From an uncultured Clostridia bacterium (GTDB taxonomy: Bacteria; Bacillota; Clostridia; TANB77; CAG-508), in contig CARPYP010000015.1 in assembly GCA_949045875.1 (NCBI GenBank), forward strand, positions 4,992 to 40,737: a stretch of DNA of 35,746 nucleotides. Reading direction: 5' to 3'. Under the pieces are notes generated by a model, which was given only the letters and a program-made list of their open reading frames with translations, was not told where the DNA came from and ran no database searches. Both the position numbers and the translations under genes were made by a program. Positions 16,952-25,129 of this stretch are shown here, piece after piece. How positions within the stretch are numbered: position 1 is the stretch's first letter; each line of letters starts with the position of its first letter.

Positions 16952-18806
16952 AATTAATCACTAATACTTCCTTTCTCTTACTTCCAGATATCCCTAAAAT
17001 ATCTCCAAGTTCTATTAATTTATATCCATTACTATTAATCCATTCATCAAGTTCATGATTAAAATTTCCATTATGCTCTAGCACATATGATAACATACAT
17101 TTAATGTTTTCTCCTGTTAATTTATCTATTATTTGAAATAATTCTTTTTCTAAGTAATTATTCCATCCTTTAAATCCTCTTTTTCCGTCATTATATACAC
17201 CTGTAGTCATCTTATATGGAGGATCAAAATATATAAAATCATTTGGTTGATATCTCATTGTTTCAAGTATATCAATATAATCTTTACTTTCAAAAATGTA
17301 TTCTTTTTCTTTTATGTGTCGTGAAAAACTAATAAGTTTCTCTAAAACTTTATCGTTAAACCATCTCATTCCAACTGGATTATTAAATTCATGATTACCA
17401 TTAAATCTTATCTGTTGTTGATATCCATACATTATAACTGCTAATAACAATCTTGGATCTCTTTTTTCTTTAGATAGAGAATTATAATGTGTTCTAATTT
17501 TGTTATAGTTTTCAACATTTCCTTTTTCTAATTTATACTTATTAATTATCTTCTTTAAATATAGAATATACTGATATGTATCAATACTATAAAAAGATTG
17601 TATTAATTCTTTTACAAAATAATTTAAATCATTATAAATAACAATATTGGCCTCTATATTGCATCCTACATTAAATCCCCCACCAAACATATCAACACAA
17701 TGATTTATTTTTTTGGGCAGATATTTTTTTATCTCTCCAAAAATCTTAAATTTGCTTCCTATATAATTCAAAGGAGACTCATATATAATATCTTTTTTGT
17801 CTTTTTTCTCAATATAAAATAAATATTCAAAATGTTCATTTGTATTTGATGATTTCCAATTTTGATATTTTTTATATGAAATTTTCTTACATTTGTAAGT
17901 TTCTTTTTTTCCGTATCTTTTCATACATGCTTCTATGTATTCTTTTGACATGAATCCATCGTTATTATAACTTAATATAATGTATTTAGCTTTTGTTTTA
18001 TATAGTATTTCATCTAACAAAATATGACATTTGTAATCTTTAGACCAATCTGAACGCATTGATGCAGTATGTCTTGATCCTGTAATTTTACTTATTTCGG
18101 GATTATCATTTAATATTAAGGTTTCAAGTAAATGATATTGAGTTCCATACTGATTTTGAGTATATGGTGGATCAAGATATAAAATGTCACAATCAACATT
18201 TTCAATAATCTTTTCTATCTTGTCATTATATATCGTTAATGATTTTGCCTCACTTTGCAAATAATCTACCTTACTAAATTGTATGGACTTTATTGCTCTT
18301 GGATCCCATTTTTTTAAAAATGCTCCATAGACTCCAGCGGTATTTGATACATCCGAAACCGATTCTATTAAACAAGATAATAAATAACAATATTCATCTT
18401 CTGTTAACAAATCTTTTTTATACCACTTTTCTATTTGATTTCTGAAATAGTCTATTCTTCCAGCATTCTCTTTTGTAAAGTACATCCTTTCAGCGCCACC
18501 TGGAGAATAGTTATTATACATAAAATTCTTTTCAATTTTTTTATTTGAATTTAGAAACTCAAATGGATCAAAGCCAAGTTTATAAAAATTACATTTTGGT
18601 GCAACTATTCTTCCCTTAGTATATATCACACTCCATCTTAAATTATCATTTATTATTAAATCAAATTTATCTTTTAAATTATCAGAAACTGCTCCTGATC
18701 CACAAAATGCATCAAACAATTTATAATTTTTATCTATTAATCCTTTTTCATATAATAATTTGTTTATTTCTGGCATAATAGATTCTTTATTTCCTAAATA
18801 TCTCAT
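16941..18806 (-). CDS. Fused double DNA adenine methyltransferase (Dam/FokI-type)
   Basis: One 621-aa chain contains two complete D12-class N6-adenine methyltransferases. Domain 1 has the start MRYLGNKES, the SAM motif FDAFCGSG (31-38) and catalytic DPPY at 212-215. Domain 2 begins near 342 (ESPLNYIGSKFK), with DMFGGG (372-377) and DPPY at 528-531. The architecture and length match M.FokI-like enzymes, where each domain methylates one strand of an asymmetric site. The following gene, overlapping by 11 bp, is the HNH nuclease. GGAGAAAGA precedes the ATG. Upstream lies the truncated end of an XRE-type regulator, possibly the relic of a controller gene. It protects host DNA in the cytoplasm. Confidence 0.93.
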   Translation of the reverse strand: MRYLGNKESIMPEINKLLYEKGLIDKNYKLFDAFCGSGAVSDNLKDKFDLIINDNLRWSVIYTKGRIVAPKCNFYKLGFDPFEFLNSNKKIEKNFMYNNYSPGGAERMYFTKENAGRIDYFRNQIEKWYKKDLLTEDEYCYLLSCLIESVSDVSNTAGVYGAFLKKWDPRAIKSIQFSKVDYLQSEAKSLTIYNDKIEKIIENVDCDILYLDPPYTQNQYGTQYHLLETLILNDNPEISKITGSRHTASMRSDWSKDYKCHILLDEILYKTKAKYIILSYNNDGFMSKEYIEACMKRYGKKETYKCKKISYKKYQNWKSSNTNEHFEYLFYIEKKDKKDIIYESPLNYIGSKFKIFGEIKKYLPKKINHCVDMFGGGFNVGCNIEANIVIYNDLNYFVKELIQSFYSIDTYQYILYLKKIINKYKLEKGNVENYNKIRTHYNSLSKEKRDPRLLLAVIMYGYQQQIRFNGNHEFNNPVGMRWFNDKVLEKLISFSRHIKEKEYIFESKDYIDILETMRYQPNDFIYFDPPYKMTTGVYNDGKRGFKGWNNYLEKELFQIIDKLTGENIKCMLSYVLEHNGNFNHELDEWINSNGYKLIELGDILGISGSKRKEVLVINYDI

Positions 18807-18821
18807 TCTTTCTCCATTCTA

Positions 18822-18911
18822 CTAGCTTAATCTACCTTTGTTCAAGTAATTATATATTTGCACTATATCATCTAGTTGACAATCTAAAACTTTGCAAATT
18901 CTAACTAACAT
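18822..18911 (-). pseudogene. C-terminal fragment of an XRE/Cro-type HTH regulator
   Basis: A 29-codon open stretch reads MLVRICKVLDCQLDDIVQIY and ten more residues. It matches the end of small Cro/CI-family regulators (LxKICxxLDCxxxDIxxY). The DNA-recognition half that should precede it is absent. Upstream frames are broken by stops, so it is a remnant. It lies 16 bp before the methyltransferase start and may be what is left of a controller gene. The rest of 18912-19209 shows only short broken frames. Confidence 0.5.
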
Positions 18912-19209
18912 TTACATCTTTTTCTTTCCATTTTTCCCATTTTAGCCATGTGTTACACATCTTTCAAATTCTGAATCTGCAATATAAGTAAAATCTTTCA
19001 CATAATATTTTTGTTTTTGATAGTAGATTTTTCATATATTTCTTTATCATATCCAACTATTGGATGTATTGTATTTTAAATAATATCATAAAATTAAGTA
19101 TTTATCAATTTTTTCATCACATTTGTTAGGGTAAAAGTTATAAAACCTAAGATAATGAATAATATTATTAGATAATTACAATACAAATAATTTAATTTGA
19201 AAATATGTC

Positions 19210-19530
19210 TTAAGCAACTTTTATTCCTGTATCTATTACTTCTTGAATAAATGGGGCATTTTTTTCTTTATAATCTTGAATTCTAATAATATGAGGTTCT
19301 ATTCTATAATCAATGCCTCTTCTTAATACCATTAATTTTACTTCTTCATCAAATACATCGTTTTCAATATCGTCAGTTACAACGGCAATATCACTATCTT
19401 CACGTTCAGTACCCTTAGCATAAGAACCAAATAAGATAATAGCTTCCACATTGTAGTTTTCAAGTATTTTATCTGCATATTTTTGTACAATTTCCATTAT
19501 TAATTTGTTGCTAATAGATTTTTTAGTCAT
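19210..19530 (-). CDS. MNT-type nucleotidyltransferase domain protein
   Basis: A 106-aa minimal nucleotidyltransferase. The core motif IILFGSYAKGTEREDSDIAV holds GS (35-36) and the Asp pair DxD (45 and 47). Solo MNT proteins often act as antitoxins with HEPN toxins, AMPylating the partner (HepT/MntA type), but no HEPN gene is next to this one. The ORF is complete, with GAGGAGG before the ATG. It lies among restriction and prophage-type debris, suggesting a stranded defence or toxin-antitoxin piece. About 100 bp upstream begins repeat copy C. Confidence 0.87.
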   Translation of the reverse strand: MTKKSISNKLIMEIVQKYADKILENYNVEAIILFGSYAKGTEREDSDIAVVTDDIENDVFDEEVKLMVLRRGIDYRIEPHIIRIQDYKEKNAPFIQEVIDTGIKVA

Positions 19531-19638
19531 GTCCTAACCTCCTCATCTAAATTTCGCCATAATTATCTTCTAAGGAAACTACCCACTCCGTGATTACCTT
19601 CCTAAAGAATAAAAAATAAGAAAAATTAAAATTTTTCT

Positions 19639-19710
19639 TTAATTTGTTCTCGCCCTACCAAAGTTTTCGACTGTAAGGAGAAAATCTTTGGGGGCTAGCG
19701 ATTATAGCCT
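19639..19710 (+). repeat. Dispersed structured repeat, copy C (truncated)
   Basis: TTTGTTCTCGCCC is followed by CCAAAG (19658-19663), TTTTC, a GACTGTAA loop, GAAAAT and CTTTGG (19686-19691). This is the clearest stem of the CCAAAG/CTTTGG subfamily. GGCTA-GCGATTA-TAGCC follows, and the similarity ends at TAGCCTT. The long 3' hairpin is missing. In its place, read on the other strand, is the broken nitroreductase coding sequence. Confidence 0.75.
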
Positions 19711-19809
19711 TGCACAATCAATTAAGTCTTCAATTATTTCTTTAGATATTTCAGTATTTTTAAATTTATGAATACTTCTTCTATTTTTTATTGTTTCTTT
19801 TAATTCCAC
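19702..19809 (-). pseudogene. Nitroreductase N-terminal stub cut by the repeat
   Basis: Starting at GTG (19807-19809), six bases after GGAGG, 35 codons read VELKETIKNRRSIHKFKNTE and then ISKEIIEDLIDCARL, followed by a stop. ETIKxRRSIxKF and the helix ending in xxARL are the conserved beginning of the FMN nitroreductase family, which normally runs 170-200 residues. The frame ends within the sequence shared with other copies of the dispersed repeat, so the rest of the gene has been lost at this junction. It is non-functional. Confidence 0.65.
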
Positions 19810-20722
19810 TTTTTTCCTCCATATTATTATTCTCTTTCAATTTCTTTGTGTTTTTTTCACTTACCTGATTTTTTTTAGTTAATTTATTATCATTTATGTA
19901 TTGATAATTTAAAGCATTTTCTTTACTAACGACTGATTTTCCTAATTCTTTTTCCATATCTTCTCTTGCAACTTTTGCTACATGTCCACCTTTTTTAGCA
20001 ATCTCTTTATTTGCTTTAAGTCCATAAGGTTTATGTTCTTTTGCAAGTTCTCTTGTTGCAATCTCTCCTAAATTAGCTAAAGCAACTTCTACATCTGTCA
20101 TATTATCTCTTAATGATTCTTTCCTAATATTTTTATAGTCTTTATATTCACTAGCCTTCATTCCTGACCATTCTTGATATATTTCATTTGTTAATACTGC
20201 ATATTCATAATTTTTTGTTATTCCATTTTCTTTCCATACATCTGTTAATTTTTTTCTATCTAAAATACCTTTTAACCTTGCTTCAATCCATTTATCTGAA
20301 TATCCTCTACTTCTGTAATAATCAATAGCTCTATTCATTGCAATCTCTGGATCAAATATTTCATCAATTCTTTCTTTTCCCATTTGGGCAAGCCATAGTT
20401 TAAAAGGTTCTGCTTTTTGACTTGGTACAGACTCTATTAGTCTTAAAATTCCTTTTGTATCTAATGTATCTGTACTATAAAATTTTCCATCTGTTGATTT
20501 TAATTTCAGTTGTCGACATTTTGTCGATATCTCACTTTTTTCTTCTTCTGTCATCCTTTTTTTTAATCTATACCAATAATCTTTTGAATCTCTGCTTTCT
20601 GTTAAAGCTTCAATTACATCAACTACACTAAAATAATATTCTTCTTTTTCAGCATCCCAAATGCTTCTTATTTCTTTTCCTTCAAAAAGATTTGAAATTG
20701 TTTCTAATTTATCATTTTCCAT
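19781..20722 (-). CDS. Bro-N domain / DinD-like DNA-damage-inducible protein
   Basis: A 313-aa protein of the BRO family N-terminal type, close to DinD of the SOS response and often carried by phages and mobile elements. The N-terminal Bro-N domain reads IRSIWDAEKEEYYFSVVDVI, with WYRLKKR and TDTLDTKGILRLIESVPSQKAEPFKLWLAQMG to about residue 110. The DinD-like part follows (RAIDYYRSRGYSDKWIEARLKGI; EIYQEWSGMKASEYKDYK; ATRELAKEHKPYGLKANKEIAKKGG). The tail from about 285 is Lys/Asn-rich, low complexity, and runs into the start of the nitroreductase stub in another frame, so the natural stop may have been lost. A role in DNA-damage response is by family only. Confidence 0.85.
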   Translation of the reverse strand: MENDKLETISNLFEGKEIRSIWDAEKEEYYFSVVDVIEALTESRDSKDYWYRLKKRMTEEEKSEISTKCRQLKLKSTDGKFYSTDTLDTKGILRLIESVPSQKAEPFKLWLAQMGKERIDEIFDPEIAMNRAIDYYRSRGYSDKWIEARLKGILDRKKLTDVWKENGITKNYEYAVLTNEIYQEWSGMKASEYKDYKNIRKESLRDNMTDVEVALANLGEIATRELAKEHKPYGLKANKEIAKKGGHVAKVAREDMEKELGKSVVSKENALNYQYINDNKLTKKNQVSEKNTKKLKENNNMEEKSGIKRNNKK

Positions 20723-20824
20723 TTAGGCATCATTCCTTTATAAATTTATTATTATGTACAGATTATATCAATAACAAACATTTTTTTCAATTAAATTAGC
20801 ATTATTTTGTTGATTTTTTGCTAA

Positions 20825-21046
20825 ATAGGAAATAATTTTTATAAAGATTATATCGTTGATTATTTGAATAAATTTAAGCAAGCAAGTAGAAAAGAGATTA
20901 ATCAATTAATATATCCACAATTACCTTTAAATTATTCAGATGAAGATAAGAAGAAAAAAGTTCAGTATTTATTAACAAGTTTAAGACAAAAAAATGTGAT
21001 TGTAAACATTGGGAGTGACACAAAACCAATATGGAAGTTAAAATAA
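20825..21046 (+). pseudogene. C-terminal fragment of an AAA/AlbA_2-type DNA-binding protein
   Basis: The open stretch begins after a stop at 20822-20824 and has no in-frame ATG. A TTG at 20864 lacks a ribosome-binding site. The translation FYKDYIVDYLNKF, ASRKEINQLIYPQLP, KKKKVQYLLTSLRQKNVIVN and GSDTKPIWKLK matches the winged-helix tail I associate with putative ATP-binding/AlbA_2 transcriptional-regulator-like proteins, often found near restriction genes. I read it as a stump from a deletion. A hairpin terminator follows at 21085-21108. Confidence 0.5.
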
Positions 21047-21084
21047 TGAAAATCTAAAGAGAGTTCATGAAAATTATAAAATAT

Positions 21085-21112
21085 AAAAGTGGTACTATTG
21101 CCACTTTTAATT
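21085..21112 (+). terminator. Terminator after the AlbA_2-like fragment
   Basis: AAAAGTGG (21085-21092) pairs with CCACTTTT (21101-21108) across an 8-nt loop and is followed by AATTTT and TGCCC. It resembles the hairpins in front of repeat copies A and F. The stretch 21113-21200 could be a degraded copy G (AGAAAATCTTTAGA, TTTAGC). Confidence 0.55.
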
Positions 21113-21282
21113 TTGCCCAAGTAGAAAAAATTTTTAACTTTTTTAGAAAATCTTTAGATTTAGCAGTATCTTATAATCAGTGATACGCAATAGATATATA
21201 TAATATAAAAATAAAAATCGCCAAAATTTTTTAGATATTTTGGGAAATAAAAAAATCAAGAGCTTAAAACCCTTGAAAATAG

Positions 21283-21359
<77 letters not shown>

Positions 21360-21372
21360 ATAACGCTTATTT

Positions 21373-21401
21373 ATAATAACATAAAATTTAAACTAAGTCA
21401 A
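21373..21401 (-). promoter_or_regulatory. Promoter of tRNA-Arg
   Basis: On the minus strand TTGACT (21396-21401) and TATTAT (21373-21378) are spaced by 17 bp, with the start expected a few bases before the tRNA. From 21402 to 21801 the sequence is AT-rich without genes. The only structure seen is an inverted repeat TTATAAATTTT/AAAATTTATAA within about 21538-21600. Confidence 0.6.
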
Positions 21402-21801
21402 TATAACTTGATAAATTTTTACAACTATTTTGTTTTTATAATTATCTTTTTTCAATATTTTAATTATTACCTTATTTATTAATTTTAAAATAATGACACT
21501 AATTCTATAAATCATATTTTAATTTATATATCTTAAAGCTCTTATAAATTTTATTTTATATTTTAAAAAAAATTTATAATCCTCTGTTCCGTAAGAGCGT
21601 AATTTTTTAATGTTTTTTTACTTTTTTCTACAATTTATTTATTTTTTTATGTATTTTTCATTCTATAATCATGTGGAATATAAATAATATTTTATTAAAT
21701 ATTGTAGCTTATGTAATTGTATTATATAATTCTTCCTTAAAATTCCATCTCCTTGAATTAGATATATAAATTTTCACCTTTTATATTTTTTCCTTCTTTT
21801 T

Positions 21802-21943
21802 AATTTACTAGGAAAGTTTTATCAACAAGTATATATTTAACAATATATAATAAACTTTCTTAGTAAATTGGACTTTAAGATTTCCTCATTTACATTCGAA
21901 AACTTAAATCGGCATAAGAAAAGGTGGCAAAGTCACTTTTCTT
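21802..21943 (-). repeat. Dispersed structured repeat, copy F
   Basis: Read on the minus strand: a GTG-type hairpin (21916-21943), then GCC, TTTAAG (21903-21908 on plus), TTTTCGAATGTAA, GGAAATCTTAAAG. Here the TAGCGATTATAGCC block is missing and the element passes directly into a 17-bp hairpin, arms 21802-21818 and 21853-21869 with one mismatch. The loop sequence resembles copy A (TTGTTAAAT.TATACTTGTTG). The region 21944-22284 holds nothing recognisable. Confidence 0.65.
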
Positions 21944-22284
21944 GTAAAAAAATATAATAGTATAATTGTGGTAAGAATTTTTATCATTAATGTTATGTCC
22001 TAGAATTATTGTATCATTTAGTTATCTATTTTATAATAATATTTTGAATTTTAGCAATTATTATTTATGTATACTATAGATGTATATTTTTTTGGTTTTC
22101 ATAATATTTTTATGTATACTTGTTTTTTCAATATAATACTGGTGTTTTTTATATAAATTAATTAGCCCCAAATTATTTGATATTTTCAATACGTCTTTAC
22201 AGTATCAACGTTTTTGTTCAATTTCCAAAATGAAATTTTAACTTTTTTGCTTTTTTTAGCTAACTTTTTTATTATTGAAAAATT

Positions 22285-22317
22285 AATAGGTAAGTATATA
22301 CTTTTTACTTACCTATT
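22285..22317 (-). terminator. Terminator of the DUF2207 gene
   Basis: AATAGGTAAGTA (22285-22296) and TACTTACCTATT (22306-22317) form a perfect 12-bp stem with a 9-nt loop. On the minus strand it is followed by AATTTTTC. Confidence 0.75.
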
Positions 22318-22337
22318 ATAATATATATTTTTTGTGT

Positions 22338-24062
22338 TTATGTTAACGGAAACCTCCTCCGGCCTCCGCCTCCTCCGAAGGAACCTCCTCCTCCTCCTCC
22401 AGAAGAGAATCCCCCTCCTCCAGAAGAATAACTTTGTGCCCTAGCCTTTGCTGCATTTGCTTGTGATATTCCATGTGTAGAACACATATGGATAAATATT
22501 ATATTATCATATGTTCCATAACTTGATTGTTCTATCAGTTCTGGATATAATTCTTTAAATTCTTTTGCAACTTCTTTTGCAATTCCCATCATTTGTGCAT
22601 ATATTAAATATTCTTCAAATAAATGAACTTCTATTGCTTCTCTTTCTTTTATAAGTGTATATTCTTGAAGATATTTTTTTAATCCAGCTAATTGAATTGC
22701 CTCCTCCTTTAAAGCCCTAGTTGCTGTATATTGTTTTGTTTTATATATTTTCATAACAGTTTTTTCTTCAACTGTAATTAAACCTTCTGTAACTAATTTT
22801 TCCTTTTCTCTTTCTATTATTTTATCAAACCATGTAAGTATCTTCGAATAGCTCTTTTTACACCATTTTTCAAATTCTTTATTTTCTAAAATTCCATCTT
22901 CACTTGCTTCATATAACATTTTAAATAAAGCTTTTTCTTTTTCATCTTTAATTAATTCTGGGTTTGTTTCATTTAAAATAACTACTGTGTCTTCTTTTTT
23001 ACGTATTTTTCCTATTTCCCTTTTTTCAACTCTAATTATTGATTCCTTTAGCCATTTTAATATAATTGAACCTAATACATCTGTTTTCTTGTTTATAATG
23101 TCATATTGATGTCCTATATAATATGCTCTAAATATATCTCCATTACATGGTATGTCTCTAAAGTAATGTATATCTTTTTCTATCTTTTTTCCTGACTCTC
23201 CAAAGTTAAATTTATCCTTACTTGTAACACTACTTAATGCTAAAATAATTGCAGAAAAAATTCCAAAATTAAATAATATTGAAATAATAGGTATTAATAC
23301 ACTTATAAAACTTGCTCCAAAGGAATTGCCTTTATACTCTTTACTACCTTCCTCTGCCATTTCATAATAATGCTCAAAATCGTAATTTAATTTATTATTT
23401 GTTTTGAATGTACCTAAAGGAAATTTTACTAATATAGTCATATATTCATTTGTTTCCAAAGTTCCATCTGATTGCATTTCTATATATCCATCATAAACAT
23501 ATGCTGTTCCACCATAATTTCCATATCCCCATACATCTGTTGTATCTGATATTTTAAAATTTGTATGTATTTTTATATATACACTCCCTATTTTTGTTGA
23601 AAAGTCATATGGTATTAATGTCCAATATATCATTTGTGAGTCTGTAAGTTCTGAAATGAAATTGGTTATTTGATATTTTACTGTATATGTATGTGTACCA
23701 TAACTACTTATTCCCCAACAAAGTTCTACTCCGTCTGAAATTTTATTGATTCCAAATTTGTTTGCTTTACTTGATAGTGATCCTGAAGTATCCCATTTAT
23801 TTAATTTTGTATATTGTTTATTTCCATCTGTTACTGATAACATCGTAATTTCGGAATTTCCTAAATTATAATATGGATGATACACCTCTGTTCCTTCATT
23901 TGTAGTACAATTCCAAATTTCTGTAACAGTTGCTGTTCCATTATCATCAATCGCTATATCCATGGAAACTTTTTTTATTGTATTTGCATCTACGGTTTTA
24001 TATAAACTAAATATAAAAAATGCAAATAACAGAATTAAAAATATTTTTAATATCCTCTTCAT
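22338..24062 (-). CDS. DUF2207 family membrane protein with Gly-rich tail
   Basis: A 574-aa envelope protein. A signal peptide covers residues 1-27. The extracytoplasmic DUF2207 domain follows (about 28-235) with SMDIAIDDNGTATVTEIWN at its start. One long hydrophobic segment (about 250-280) crosses the membrane, and a cytoplasmic helical region follows. The C-terminus is an almost pure Gly/Ser stretch (YSSGGGGFSSGGGGGGSFGG) ending RRRFPLT. This layout is shared by many Firmicutes DUF2207 proteins, whose role is not established. Links to wall or membrane quality control have been suggested only by analogy with TPM-like Gly-rich proteins. It is transcribed alone, divergent from ispH, and ends at a strong terminator. 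Confidence 0.9.
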   Translation of the reverse strand: MKRILKIFLILLFAFFIFSLYKTVDANTIKKVSMDIAIDDNGTATVTEIWNCTTNEGTEVYHPYYNLGNSEITMLSVTDGNKQYTKLNKWDTSGSLSSKANKFGINKISDGVELCWGISSYGTHTYTVKYQITNFISELTDSQMIYWTLIPYDFSTKIGSVYIKIHTNFKISDTTDVWGYGNYGGTAYVYDGYIEMQSDGTLETNEYMTILVKFPLGTFKTNNKLNYDFEHYYEMAEEGSKEYKGNSFGASFISVLIPIISILFNFGIFSAIILALSSVTSKDKFNFGESGKKIEKDIHYFRDIPCNGDIFRAYYIGHQYDIINKKTDVLGSIILKWLKESIIRVEKREIGKIRKKEDTVVILNETNPELIKDEKEKALFKMLYEASEDGILENKEFEKWCKKSYSKILTWFDKIIEREKEKLVTEGLITVEEKTVMKIYKTKQYTATRALKEEAIQLAGLKKYLQEYTLIKEREAIEVHLFEEYLIYAQMMGIAKEVAKEFKELYPELIEQSSYGTYDNIIFIHMCSTHGISQANAAKARAQSYSSGGGGFSSGGGGGGSFGGGGGRRRFPLT

Positions 24063-24122
24063 TAATCCTCCCCCTTTTATATAATCATTATGACATATAG
24101 TTCATTTTTTATCAAGAAAAAT

Positions 24123-24152
24123 TTGTATTTTACTTATCCTATTTCTTATGAT
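24123..24152 (+). promoter_or_regulatory. Candidate promoter of ispH
   Basis: TTGTAT (24123-24128) and TATGAT (24147-24152) are 18 bp apart, 36 bp before the start codon. The match is moderate. Confidence 0.4.
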
Positions 24153-24188
24153 ATATTATATTAAGTTAATACTTTTAAGGAGGTTTAT

Positions 24189-25040
24189 ATGGAAATTATA
24201 GTTGGAAAATCAAGCGGATTTTGCTTTGGAGTTAAAAATGCAATAGATGGAGCCGAAAAAGAATTAAAAAACAATAGTACTATATATTGTTTAGGTGAAA
24301 TTATTCATAATGAAGAAGTTATTAAGGATTTAGAAAGTAAAGGTCTTGTTATTGTTGATAATATTGATGATGTTAAAAATTCTGTTATTATTCGTTCTCA
24401 TGGAGTACCTAAATATGTATATGATACTGCGAAAGAAAAAAATATACAATTATTAGATTTTACATGTCCATTTGTTTTAAAAATTCATGAAACTGCATTA
24501 AAATATTCTAAAAATAATTATTTCATCTTTTTATTGGGAATTAAAACTCATCCAGAAACTATAGGTTCTATTAGTTTTTGTGGTAGTAATTCTTATCTAA
24601 TAGAAAATTTTGATGATATATCTTCCGCAATTGATAAGTTTAATAGTTCTAATCTAAATAATTTACTAGTTATCTCTCAAACTACTTTTAGTGTTTCACT
24701 ATTTGAGGATATAGTTAATGAAATAAAAAATAAAATAAATAAGAATGTTAACATTGAAGTAAAAAATACTATTTGTAATACAACCTCCATTCGTCAAAAG
24801 GAAACTGAGGAAATTGCTAAAAAAGTGGATTTAATGATTATAATTGGAGGTAAACATAGTTCTAATACAAAAAAATTATATGAAATTGCCAATATAAATT
24901 GTACTAATAGTATACTTATTCAGACAAAGGATGACCTCAGCAATGAGTATTTAAAACATTTTAATAGAATTGGTATAATGGCTGGAGCCTCAACTCCACA
25001 AAATATAATTGAAGGTGTTGTTGATTTTTGCAAAATTTAA
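24189..25040 (+). CDS. ispH: 4-hydroxy-3-methylbut-2-enyl diphosphate reductase
   Basis: The last enzyme of the non-mevalonate isoprenoid pathway: it reduces HMBPP to IPP and DMAPP with a [4Fe-4S] cluster in the cytoplasm. The three cluster cysteines are present at residues 12 (GFCFGV), 93 (FTCPFV) and 196 (TICNTTS). The substrate-binding histidines appear in GEIIHNEEV (40), RSHGVP (71) and THPETIG (121, with Glu123). The tail GASTPQNIIEGV is diagnostic. At 283 aa it is a normal single-domain IspH without the S1-domain fusion seen in some Clostridia. AAGGAGG precedes the ATG. It shows that this organism makes isoprenoids by the MEP route. Confidence 0.97.
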   Translation: MEIIVGKSSGFCFGVKNAIDGAEKELKNNSTIYCLGEIIHNEEVIKDLESKGLVIVDNIDDVKNSVIIRSHGVPKYVYDTAKEKNIQLLDFTCPFVLKIHETALKYSKNNYFIFLLGIKTHPETIGSISFCGSNSYLIENFDDISSAIDKFNSSNLNNLLVISQTTFSVSLFEDIVNEIKNKINKNVNIEVKNTICNTTSIRQKETEEIAKKVDLMIIIGGKHSSNTKKLYEIANINCTNSILIQTKDDLSNEYLKHFNRIGIMAGASTPQNIIEGVVDFCKI

Positions 25041-25060
25041 AACTTTTTTGTAAAAAATAC

Positions 25061-25089
25061 TTGCATTAATTGTTTTTTAATACTATAAT
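25061..25089 (+). promoter_or_regulatory. Promoter of the carbohydrate-binding protein gene
   Basis: TTGCAT (25061-25066) and TATAAT (25084-25089) are 17 bp apart. The expected start near 25096 lies downstream of an earlier in-frame ATG at 25070, which supports the shorter start at 25130. Confidence 0.6.
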
Positions 25090-25129
25090 GTTTGTATCAA
25101 AAGATAAAATTATTGTGAGGAGAAGACAC

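Noticed and set aside
19210..19530. HEPN-MNT toxin-antitoxin pair
   Set aside because: Only the MNT half is present. The neighbours are a repeat and debris, with no HEPN (RxxxxH) gene on either side.
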